64,000 nt of DNA from Certhia americana. Its lineage: Eukaryota > Chordata > Aves > Passeriformes > Certhiidae. The notes below the pieces were generated by a model, which did not search any database, was not told the origin of the DNA, and was given only the letters and a program-made list of their open reading frames with translations. Positions 1 through 11,100 of this stretch are shown here, in pieces. A program made the position numbers and the translations under genes. The DNA lies in the NCBI GenBank assembly GCA_018697195.1, contig CM031878.1:65917145-65981144 (forward strand). The letters are read 5' to 3'. Numbering within the stretch: the stretch's first letter is position 1; every line of letters begins with the position of its first letter.

Positions 1-1440
1 ATATATTTTTGATTTTCATATGTCCTCTTAAGTGTTGGACTACGAAGGCTTGCAGAGCCCACAGATGCTGGGGGCAGAAGCAGGAGTGGTACAGTGACAG
101 TAACATGCAGCAGAAGTACTGATTTGGACGAACTACTGGCTGGCTGGCTGGTGAAAATAAGAAATTATCATTTTTGGAGGGTTATCATGGTTAATCAAGA
201 AAGTTTGGGATCTGACAAGGGCCAATAAAGGGAAAGAAAGTGACACAATAGAGAAGAAATAAAAGCCTACTCCTAAAAATGGGTGGGGATAAGGCTAGTA
301 CTGTGATACTGGGGCTTCCTGCCTAGGTGACAAAACTGGTGAAATGTTAGGTATTCCAGCACAACCCCTCCCAAATCCTAGTGATCTCAATTAGGGCATT
401 CAAATCCGTATACAATTTAGGTTTAAATTTTTCCATCTCTGCTCAGTTCCTGTGAAATCGGCATCGTACCCTGAAGATAAAGTTCATCAGTGCCTGTGAA
501 ACAGGCAGTGACAGATCTCAGAGAAATGGATGTGAGAAGACAAATTCTTTTGTCTTCAGTGTAGGCTTGAGTCTGCATATAATAAATGAAGTACAGAGCT
601 GTTAGCAAACAAGGAAAAATTTTAATGGTGCAGTAAATGCTCCTTGGGAAGAGAGGTCCTGTAGAATCTTATCACATAACCAGGTAATTAAAAGAGGCAC
701 ATGGCATATACACAAGTTCCACATTTGTATATTAGCTTTGGTATTTCTACTGTTCAGCAGCTTTGCAGCTTAATTCATAGCCATCTCACACATCATTACA
801 GAGGTGGATTTATTGGCTGCAAAGGAAGGGGTGCCTGCAGTTTCTATTAGGATACATGGGTAGCTTCCTCTTCTCTTAGATTTTCACAGCAGCATGAGGT
901 GGAGTTGACAGCTGTTATGCATCTGTTGAATGACATACACATTAATATCCACACAGACAAGGATGAGGCTTGGCTTTAAATTGGGGTTTTGCTTTTCACA
1001 GTAACACATCACATTCTCATATGTGATTGGCTTTTTGCAGTCATTCTAAATTTTTTGCAGCATTAATTGTTTTCCAATTTATTTCCTTGAATGCCTTTCT
1101 CTAGTTTTTGGTTATTTTTCCATTTAATTAGATAATAATAAGATCTAATAACCCAATTTTTCAACCGTGAACGTCAATTAGCTAAAAATTTAGGTTCCAC
1201 AGTTGTCTTTAGGTAATTTCTTGACCCCTCTGACACACAAAAAAAACCTGTAATAGATTTCTGTGGCCACAGATCTCTTTAGACCGACTATAATTACAAT
1301 TCTACTTTGAATCAAAGAAGCTGATCTTCTCACATACCTTTCTTAAGGAGTGACAAAAAAAACCCAAACAAGCTAACTTAGGGAATTATTTCTCTTTACC
1401 TTTACATGGGAAGGGTAAGGGGTTGAGGATGGGGATGGGG
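1..1440. other. Upstream intergenic DNA, no gene recognised
   Basis: This AT-rich stretch precedes the SNX2 promoter. I see no conserved coding segment, RNA gene or clear transposon end in it. The only long open frame (about 61 codons on the minus strand at 423-608) has no recognisable similarity. A short TGGC repeat lies near 139-152. The stretch could hold distal regulatory DNA, but nothing in the sequence alone proves this. Confidence 0.6.
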
Positions 1441-1449
1441 AAAGACCTT

Positions 1450-1990
1450 GGGTTGCGGCAGGGGCTGTGTCAGGGATTTGGGAAGGGGCTGTGGATCTGT
1501 CAGGGGTTTGGGAAGGGGCTGTGTCAGGGATTTGGGAAGGAGCTGTGTATCCATGAGGGATTTGGGAAGGGGCTGTGTATCCATGAGGGATTTGGGAAGG
1601 AGCTGTGTATCCATGAGGGATTTGGGAAGGAGCTGTGTATCCATCCATCAGGGATTTGGGAAGGAGCTGTGTATCCATGAGGGATTTGGGAATGGGCTGT
1701 GTATCCATCAGGGATTTGGGAAGGGGCTGTGTATCCATGAGGGATTTGGGAATGGGCTGTGTATCCATGAGGGATTTGGGAAGGGGCTGTGTATCCATGA
1801 GGGATTTGGGAAGGGGCTGTGTATCCATCAGGGATTTGGGAAGGAGCTGTGTATCCATGAGGGATTTGGGAAGGGGCTGTGTATCCATCAGGGATTTGGG
1901 AAGGGGCTGTGTATCCATCAGGGATTTGGGAAGGGGCTGTGTATCCATCAGGGATTTGGGAATGGGCTGTGTATCCATCAGGAGCTGTGT
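1450..1990 (+). repeat. 30-bp G-rich minisatellite upstream of SNX2
   Basis: Fifteen nearly identical units run from 1527 to 1980. The unit contains GGGATTTGGGAAGGGGCTGT followed by GTATCCATGA or GTATCCATCA. One unit at 1617-1650 is 34 bp because CCAT is doubled. Shorter, more degenerate units of about 24 bp lead in from about 1450, and a truncated unit (GGAGCTGTGT) runs straight into the CpG-rich promoter at about 1990. Units differ mainly at AAGGG/AAGGA/AATGG and at the TGA/TCA end. The unit length is a multiple of three and lacks stops in several frames, which produces long false reading frames on both strands. Each unit carries three closely spaced G runs on the plus strand. Confidence 0.97.
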
Positions 1991-2008
1991 CCGGGCCGGC
2001 CCGCCGCG

Positions 2009-2045
2009 GTCACGTGGCGGCGGGGCGCTGTGGCGGTCACGTGAC
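2009..2045. promoter_or_regulatory. Paired CACGTG E-boxes, CLEAR-like
   Basis: GTCACGTGG lies at 2009-2017 and the perfect palindrome GTCACGTGAC at 2036-2045, with cores 27 bp apart. The flanks are also similar (CGGTCACGTG then CGGCGGGGC in both), so the pair looks like a local 27-bp duplication. GTCACGTGAC matches the CLEAR motif bound by TFEB/TFE3/MITF and also suits USF1/2. Binding is an inference from sequence. Confidence 0.65.
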
Positions 2046-2066
2046 GGCGGGGCCGGGCCCGAGCGG

Positions 2067-2077
2067 AAGATGGCGGC
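2067..2077 (+). promoter_or_regulatory. YY1-type motif over the SNX2 start codon
   Basis: AAGATGGCGGC matches the long YY1 consensus often found just downstream of vertebrate transcription starts, frequently overlapping the initiator ATG. The same bases give a strong Kozak context, with A at -3 and G at +4. Confidence 0.55.
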
Positions 2078-2177
2078 GGAGCGCGAGCCGCCGCCGCTGG
2101 GGGAGACGCGGCCCGCCGACCTGGAGGAGCTGGAGGACGGCGAGGATCTCTTTACCAGCACCGTGTCTACCCTGGAG
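2070..2177 (+). CDS. SNX2: SNX2 coding exon 1 (residues 1-36)
   Basis: Begins at the ATG and ends in phase 0 before GTGAGC. It encodes an acidic stretch with the first DLF motif (residues 26-28, preceded by ELEDGE). In SNX1 and SNX2 such acidic DLF motifs bind the FERM domain of SNX27. Confidence 0.96.
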
Positions 2178-5100
2178 GTGAGCAGAGCCCGCTCTCCGCT
2201 GCAGGCCCTGCGCCCCGTGGCCGGCCCGGCGGCCTCCGGGCCCTCCCCTCCCGTACCTTCCCCTCCCCATCAGGCCGCCCGTACTTCGCTCCTGCCCTGA
2301 TCCCCTCGTTCCTGCCCGCATCCCCTCGCTCCNNNNNNNNNNCCTGCCCGGATCCCCTCGTTCCTGCCCGCATCCCCTCGTTCCTGCCCTCATCCCCTCG
2401 TTCCTGCCCTCTCCACCTGCCCTCCGGCCCCACCTGTGCCTCGGTTCGTCGGTGCTCCCCTCACGGAGGGCAGGGGTCTTCTGCTGCCAAGAGGAGCCCC
2501 AAACTCTTATCTCTGAATGCCGCCGTTTTCCTTGCTCTTACATTTTTCTTGTGCTGTCAGGGGAATATTCTCACCTCACCTCCTTCCAGTTTCGCTGGGT
2601 TATGTGTGTGTGGTTGTGACTGTGTGTGTGTGTGTGTGTCTCCGCCTTAGACTTTGAGTGGATTAATAACGACCCATTTTCTTTGTTTGGCTTCTTTCCG
2701 AGCCTTCACTGCATTTCAGCTTGCAAATCTTGCAGAAACTTAGTTGTCTCTGAGGTGTCTTCCAAGGGAGCCGGCGCAGTGCTGGGCTGCGGCTGCTGCT
2801 GGTTCCTGCTGGGAAAGCAGCATGAGGAGAGATGAAAAATGCTTATGTGGTCATTCGTTGTAGTGGGAGCCTTTTTGGCACGTTGTTGTGGTCACGTTCC
2901 ACCTACGTGTCTTGCCAGTATCTTCTGGAAGAACTTTATTCTTCCTGTACGCAGATGCCCATTTGAAAAGAAAATAGTTCGTCTTTCCCTGAATAGTTTT
3001 CTCTCCTTGACCTTTACAGGATTGGTGCATATTTCTTTGGTTGTGCTCTCGGTGTTGTCTGTCCTTCACAAAAAACCCTTCAGGCTACAACGAAGCTATT
3101 AAATGTATTTTAAGGTCACTTGCCTTTTCTCAAGCTGCTGTTTTGTTTTTTTTCTTTCTTTTTATAGATGCATAATCTGTTCATTGGTAGAAAAAGGTCT
3201 ATGGAAAAAAATGCACTGAAGGAATAAGAAATGATGTGAAACTGCAGTTGACAAGAATTGCATGAGTAGACTTCTGTGCATCTCTGTGTGACACAGTGTG
3301 TATTACTGGAGTCTTTTTCAGTGCACTGAGAAAGACTGCAGTGTAGCACAAACAATGTTTTTATTGATGTGGTCTGGAACTAAAGCTGCAGGAGATAAGA
3401 TAGATTTAGTGTCCAAATCACAGTTACAATGAGATAAAAAAGTTACTGAACTCTAACTCCTCTAACTGCAAACACTAGCAAAGAAATGGGCTTTGTATCA
3501 GTTGCTTTGGCTGACAATTCCACTGTGCTGCTTTGTTTATGTGCATAGGCTGTTTGGGAGAGTCTCTAAGTAGAAAGGGGAAGCCTCTTTGCTTAAAGGG
3601 AAGCTTTTAAAAGCTGTGTCAGTAAGCTTTTTCTGACATCAGCATTTAGGACAGTGCCTTAATCTTGTGATTTTTCCTGCAGATTGGGAAGGAAATTGCG
3701 TTTGGACTTCTTACTAGCTGGAACATAAATTTATGGATTCAGTGTATAGAGTTCCATAGTCCAGTGAAGAATGATTGTCTCATCATATTAAACCTAGTTT
3801 AATATGCCTAGTTAAATGGCCTAGTTAAACTTTTCTCTTGAGTGTTACTTTAATCTGGTAAATATTCATGGACAAACTGAATATAAATGTCAGTGGGAGT
3901 TGTATAGTAACAACAAAATGGTGTCATGCTTTTTGTAGTTAATAATGTATTTGTTTGTTGGTACCAGAAGTAAGAGTATGGCAAAAGAGACTGAGGTTCA
4001 AATCCAACTTACATGAAGGCTTTGATACTTTGAAAGGGTTCCCAACTGGTATGTCATGGAGCTGTCCTTTTGCTTTTAGCATGACTATATTCAGTCCCTT
4101 CCTACTTTATCTTGCTTTCATTCTCCTTGCAGTTCACAAAATGTGTGCTGTGCCTTTCCTGCCTATAATTTGATTCTGCAGTGGAAAAGCTGTATGGTTT
4201 CTAATGCATCTTTCAAACAGCTTCCATATTAACAAAGTCTCCATTTGGAAACCACAGGCTAAGTTGTTTTTGAGGAAATACACCTTCAGTGTATACTGCG
4301 AATGGCAAATATGTAGCATTTAAATACAGCGAGGCTTAGTTACTTCAGTGGCTTCAGATGGAGCATACAGTTTATTTCAAGTTGAATTTTCTAATGTGAA
4401 GAAAAAAAGAAGATGGAGTTTTAACTTTCACTGTACATGTTGTTAAAAAGTTAATGTCTTGAATTGAACTCTCAGTTGTAGAAAAAAAAAAAAAACAAAC
4501 ATTAGAAAGATCTCATTGACACCTGGGATTTGTGGGTTGTGGTGGAAACACATTATAGGACTTGAAAATATGCTGTGCCACAGAGAATGAAAACTCTTCC
4601 TTCCTGTGATCTTAGGACGCCAAAGAACTGGGAAGCAGGTTGGGCAGCAACTTGTCTGAGTTGATGGGATGCTCTTTTTATTGTCAGCTATCCACAGTGC
4701 CTATGAGAATGATTATTTTGTTTTAATTGTGCTAACTGTATTGTAAGTCTGGACAGCTTCCTCTCTTATATTCAAGGTTACCAAGAGGTTTCCCTTTAGC
4801 TGCCAGAGTAGCTTTCATTAGTGAGAGCAGCCAGGGTGAATCATGTGAATGGTCTACACCAAAATTGCAGTACAAATTTACAGTGATAATCAGTGGTGAG
4901 TTCCATGTGAATAATATTGCTGGTTATTATGTAAGTGTGCTGATTGGCATCTGCAGTGATCTCTTAGGTATCAGGTTTTTGTAGCTCAGTGTCTTCCTGA
5001 GGCCTAAGTAGACTTATCTACTTGTAAAAATTTCAAATGAATGGATTTTGGTGGGATTTTTTTTTTTTTTAATTTTATTTTTTTTGTTTGGTGTTGGTTT

Positions 5101-8100
5101 TGTTTGTTTTTTTTTTTTTTTTTTTAAGTTTGGTTTTTTGTGTTTTGTTTTTCTGGGGTTTTTTTTGGTTGGTTGGTTGGTTTTTTTTGTTTTATTTTTT
5201 TTAAGAATCCATGATTTGCACAGCAAGAAGTTCTGGAAGTTAGCTGTGCATTATGAGAAGAATCAATCCCTATCATAAGTTTAATAAACAAACCACTAAT
5301 TTGCTGTCTGTATCCTCTGCATCCATTAGAAGGCACAAACAACTGTATGAAAGTCAAATTTGGTGACATACGTGTAAGATATATATTAGATTTTATGAAA
5401 AAGTGGTCTATTCAGTGTTATGCTCTTTTCACCATTTCTGCCTTCTTCCTTCTCCGTGTACCACACGTCTGTGTCTCTGCCCCTTCCTTGTTTATATGTT
5501 GCACCATTTCTTGTTTCATTTTCCCTAAACTTCTCACCTATCTCTGTATTGCCAGTCTGTCTATGAACACAGGAACCCAGGCTGCCACCTCCTCATTCAA
5601 ACAGTGTTTATATTCCCAGACTCTTGTTTGTTGGTGGAGTTGTTTTTAAATGAAAAAATACATGGAGGAACTTGAAAATCATCAGTAAGCAGTGGATGTG
5701 ATAATTTATTAAGAACTGTCATTTAGGGCAGGGTGTGCAATGATCTAATTGCCAGTTGATCAGTTTATGTCAAAGATCTGCAATATCCATTTGGGTTTTG
5801 CAGATGAGGCCAAACACTAGATAGCCACAGGAGTCCAGATGGCTTTAGTGATACCCATACAGTTCAGCAGTGGCTGTTATTGAGGAAGCAGTAAAGCTTC
5901 CATTGGTATATCAGAGAGGAAAGCACTAAGTCCTTCAACACTGTACCTTTGCAGCAAGCTGAGTCTGTATCCAAGATTAATTGGTGTAATTCTACGGAAA
6001 ATGTGGTGTCCCGTTGCTTGATGTTAAATCCAGGCTATAATGGAAGTATGTGGAAATTCATTCCAGTGTGGCTGCTTGTGTCATCTTCCTTTCTGCTTCA
6101 AATGACGCTGTCCTGCCTCTGCCCGTGCTGTGATTTGTGAGCTCCTGTGAACCCATTTCAGACAATTAACCTGAACAACTGGAATAATTTGATGGCCACC
6201 TTTTGTAAGCCTTCTGTGTTTTGTCTGAAGGAAAATAGGAGGGGCTCATGCAGGACCTGTTTTGGGGGGTACCCTACTATTAAGAGAAAGGAGGATGTCC
6301 AAACGTCTAGAACTGTAATTTCAGCCAGCAGAAAATGCAAGATCTTGTTTTTGTTTATTCATAAGTCAGAGATGCAAAATACTCAGTTATTGCCTCCAGA
6401 TGTAATGAACAATAAAAGAACAGAAAACTGAGCTTGGTACTGACATTGTGAATTGGAATGAGCCCATGGGAATCTTACCAGAAACTTGTTTTCAAGAAAA
6501 ACAAGGCAGGATCCTGACTTGTCCTGCATACCTGGATGTCCTAGCCGTTTTCTATCTTGGTTATTGGAGGCTCCAGCAAGCCTTCAGCTCAGGACTTGTT
6601 CAGAAATCTCACAGATGTGTGTGTTTCAGGAAATGGGTGTGTTTGTGACATTTTGTGAATCCTTGGTATGGAGTAAGTTTAAAGATTCTAAACAGCTATG
6701 CTGTTTGTCTGGGCCATGAGGTTATTGTCAGTCTCATCTCCATTTCTTGTCTGATTCAGAGATTTTCACTGCAGTAACTACTAACTCATTCGACAGCCAT
6801 TTTCATCAGCCATCTTAACTGTATTTTTAAGAGATAAAAAAGCAAAGTTGGGGTTTTGTCTTTTATCTCTCTTCCATAGAAGATGGTAACTGAAACAGCT
6901 TAATGTATTGTTTGCATGCATGGGTACTTGTCTGTGTTTTGAGTGGCTGGCGAGCACTTTCTGACCCACTAGCTGTGAAAAATAATCAGATTATTAGAAA
7001 TTGACTCAGTTTTTGATATATATATTTTACATAAGGGCTGTGCCTTGCTGTGTTTTTGTAGTTCTCTGAGGACTGTCCATTTTGAAGAGAAGAAACTATA
7101 CTTCGTTGCAGAACTCTTGAACAAGCTGATGCAGTGTTCAGACTATGAATAAGTTTTAAGATGCTTCTACAGATTGTCTTTTTCTTATGAAGTCATAACT
7201 CTTAGTGAGTATATTTAATCCCATTCTTCATTCATCTTGTCTGAGAACACAGCTGTTTAAAAGGACCAAAGAGCCACAGAGAGATTAATCAATCAGTAGG
7301 AACCTTATTCACCTGTCAGCTTGTTGAAGTTTATTTCCATCTGGCATTCATGACTCCCTCTGGCATGGGAGAGAAGAGTTGGAAGGGTAAAAATGAGAAA
7401 ACCAATGGACAGAGATGAAGAGAATTTTTTTGTTAGAGTGAAAGTTGCATTTGCAAGCAATAAAATTAATTTATTCATCTCTTCCGTGGGAAGGCGTGTG
7501 CTTAGCCATTTCCAGGAGGAGACAAGTGTAATGGTGACTTAGACAAATGTTGGAACTCAGGATATCCTCCCTGTCCTCCTTCTTCACCATAGCTTTGCTG
7601 AGCATAGTTTTACAAGTTACAGGATTTACAAGCTCTGGTCAGCTTTGCACTTCAGCTTTCTGAAGTGCCCATAAGGTCTGTTTGAGTCCTAGCCTTTTGC
7701 AGATATTCTAATGTGGAATTTGGAGAAAGCTGCTGTAACTGCTCTACTAACTACAGCTATGAAGCCTGGTATCCAGTGCAAAAATATTGCCTTTTTTAAA
7801 TTGTGCCATTGGATAGGATCTTTCTTGGCTCAGTAACAGAAAGAGACTTAGTGGCATGTATTCATAGCCATTTTTAGATGAATCTGTATCTTTCTTTAAA
7901 GTGGGAATAGCTCTGTATTGACCTTTGGTTAACTTATAACTTTAGGCATACAGATATTTGCTGTGGGTTGATTTGGTTTAAGTGTTCAAAGTGAATTTTA
8001 TGTCTGATAGAATAGTTTTGTGTAGAATAGTTTTCTGATTAGAAGCCACGTATAGTCAAAAGTAACCATTACTAACCAAAATAACTACTTCTGATAAAAC

Positions 8101-11100
8101 TGAGAAGATAGACTGAGGGAATAGCTTGAAGGTGTAACCATTCTCCAAGGGCTCTTTTCCACCATTTATTAAGCAAGAGCATAATTAAGTTATAAAGCAG
8201 AAAGCCCTCTGCTACAGGGGTTCAGGAAGGCTTTTCTTCCCTGTCTGTGTTAGAGCAGTTTTTCATGGCAATGACTTGACAAGCACAAACCTATGTGCAT
8301 TCTGCATCTGTGGCAGTGTGGGACTCCCACTGTGTCCTAAAACTCCAGTCTACTAAAGTGTAACTGGGTTGCTGTTCAAAGCTGAATAGCAGCAAAACTA
8401 GTTTGGAATGAGTATCCATGATGCTTCAGTGAAGAACTGGTTTTGCTGATAAAGGTTAAAACTTCTTGAACTTCAAGCATTAAAAAAAATCAAGCATTTC
8501 CTTGCTGTTCTCATCTAGTTGGAAAACAAGGTTTTGAACTTGCACGTCTACACAACGCTGGTTGGAGAGACTGACCATTTCTTCTGACACATGCTACTTC
8601 TGAGTTGTGAAATTGCTTAAAATCTTTGGCTAGTATGTGTAACACATAAATGCTATCAGCTGTAAAATGCTGAGGCATGCCAAGTGCTGTGGTTCTCTTG
8701 CAATTCCTAGCTCATATAATCTAAATTATTGGAAGTCTTGTAATATGATTTAAAGGAGTTCTATCTCTTACGATAGTTTACAGAGTCTTCACAGAGTGGA
8801 CAGATTTTACCCCGGAGCGCTCTGTTTCCTGTGGAGTCATTTTGGCATTTGTTTCGTATGAAATGAGAGGTGTCATGTGCTAGTGGACTGGTTCCTTACA
8901 AGGTTATAAACTCTACTACCTACATACAGTTTCTAAGTGTTCTTTGATGTTCTTTGCAGGCTCTAGGGCAATATCCAACCAAGAGTTTGAGAGATTGCTC
9001 CTTCTGCTGTTCATCACTTTGGTTTGTTTCTGGCTTTCCCATGTTGTACATGGGTTTGCAGAGTGGCTGCTGTTGTCAAACAGAAGGAGACGTGGTCTCT
9101 TCTGTCATTTGAACAGATCAGTTCGTTCTTGCAACCAAAATCTGCTTCTGCTGATTTTGGCTGGGGTAGAGTTAATTTTCTTCACAGTGGCTGGTATGGG
9201 GCTGTGTTTTGGATTTGTGCTGAACACAGGTGGATAATACAGAGTTGTGTTTGTTGTTTCTGAGCTGGGCTTACACAGAGCCAAGGCCTTTGCTGCTGTT
9301 TGTACTTCCATGCTGGTGAGGGAGTTGGGGGTGCATGGAAGGTTGTGAGGAGACACAGCTGGGACAGGTGACTCCAACTGACCAAAGGGATATTCCAGAC
9401 CATGTGACATCCTGCTCAGTACATAAAGCTGGGGGGAAGAAGGAAGAAAGCCAGTAATAAGGCAGGCCTCTCTGTTACGGCTCTTGTCTCTGTTGCATTT
9501 ATGAATGTGAAAATACAATCTGGACAGACTTTTTCAGTGACTTTTCAGTCTTTTTCAGTCTTTTTTTTTTTTTTTTTTAATCTTTTCTAATATACAGTGT
9601 TCTTTGATGGGTAGCCGTAAACATCTAGTATCTTTTTAATAAATGCATGCATCCCTGAATAAATATGCTGTTGTTGAAAACTCCTTAGCTAGCTATCCTG
9701 GATTATGTTGCGAGAAGTGAGTTTTGCAAATTTTCTGTTACTGCAACAGTTGATACTTTTTCAAGAAAGATTTTTCTTTCTGAAGCACTGATCTTCAGTT
9801 ATGTGTGTATTTATTTGGTAAGTAAGCTATTAATTTGGTGGCCCAGTTTCAATATTGCTTTAGTTTTTCTGTGTCTTCAGCAGGGCAAATTCTAGTTCCC
9901 AGTGAATTAAAAAATTGTATCTGCAATACCAGATACGAGCAAGCTCAACTTCTATGAACAGTACAGTGTGATCCTCTGATCTTCTGTGGCAGTAATCCTT
10001 TTGCAAAGCTATCAAAATTTCTTACAGCTCCAAGCAGCCTTGAATTATTTGGATGGCATTAATGTGTTCTTTTCAATCATAGAGCACATGGAGATTTCCT
10101 TACTGATTTTTGGCTGTTTACAAATCCAGATTTAAATCCTTTCCAGGAGGAACCTAATAAGCAAATTACATTTGGCATTACTAATAAGTTTATTCTAGAT
10201 AATTCTGTAGTGGCTTTTGTTTCACAATAATTAAACCTGAAGAAACTCTTGACTGTTTTTTTTCTCAAATGAAGAAATTAAAAGAGCTGTTGACTAGCTC
10301 ATATCTTTTATTCATTGTTGCTGTGCTAGGAATGGGAAATGGAAAAAGCTGACAGAGTTTCCTTTCTTTACATCTTGTTTTGCTTCTTTGCAATGAAAGA
10401 ATGTTGCAATAAGTCGTATATACTGACATGGGGCAACTCGTTCTCTACTAATTATTTCACTTTTTTTTTTTTAAAAACAGTCAAGTCCTTCATCTCCAGA
10501 GCCAGCAAGTCTTCCTGCAGAAGACCTCAGCACAAACTCCAATGGTCCAAAGCCAGCAGAAATCATGCTGGATGGTGACAGAGAAGACCTCTTTGCTGGT
10601 AATGACCATTTTCTTCTAGCATGCCTGCACAAACCCTTTCACCCTTGGACTGAAAGAGATGTGCTTTTCTAAGAGGGAGGATTGAAACCTTATAAGTAGT
10701 TTGACAGTATTGTACAGGTTTTTGCTTGTAAAATGTGTTGTTAATTTTATTTATAACTTTCTCAGTGGTGTGTACTGTCAGTGGGTAGTGTGGGAGTGTT
10801 GAGCTGGTCACTAACATGTTCTGCTGAGAATATAGTCTTTATCATTTTGTGATTCAAAATTTTCGAATCTGTTTTTGTGGAAATGCATTACTTATGTTAC
10901 TTTCTTGTTTTTCTACTTGATAAGCTGTCCAGTCTTTTTTCCAGTTATAAAGGAAGAGATAATTCAGATTGTATTGCAAGTATTTCCTTCTTAATACTCT
11001 TGTTTGAATGGAAAGGTTACAAACTTTACACATGGGACTGCTCCTATCATTTCACTAGTTTGACTATTTCAGCCATTTCACATGGTTGTGTCTCTGACAG

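Larger units (their letters stand above)
1985..2300 (+). promoter_or_regulatory. SNX2: SNX2 CpG-island promoter, 5' UTR and exon 1
   Basis: Base composition switches abruptly from the minisatellite to very GC- and CpG-rich DNA around the first SNX2 exon, the usual form of a vertebrate housekeeping promoter. There is no TATA box close to the ATG. The transcription start is not visible, but it must lie between the end of the minisatellite and 2070 unless there is an additional non-coding exon upstream. Confidence 0.8.
2178..10480 (+). other. SNX2: SNX2 intron 1
   Basis: An 8.3-kb intron with donor GTGAGC and acceptor TTAAAAACAG. It holds a 20-bp tandem repeat with an assembly gap (2291-2412), a GT microsatellite (2621-2639), a T-rich block (5057-5202), a partial LTR (9150-9450) and a poly-T run near 9557-9579. 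I see nothing recognisable in the rest, including 2640-5050, 5210-9140 and 9580-10480. Confidence 0.85.

Noticed and set aside
1373..2161. Long open frames across the minisatellite on both strands, with repeated MDTQPLPKSL-like and RDLGRGCVSI-like peptides
   Set aside because: The 30-bp unit is a multiple of three and free of stops in several frames, so open frames appear automatically. No splice or start support.
5014..5278. Lys-rich or Phe-rich open frames in the T-rich block
   Set aside because: Low-complexity homopolymer DNA, not coding.
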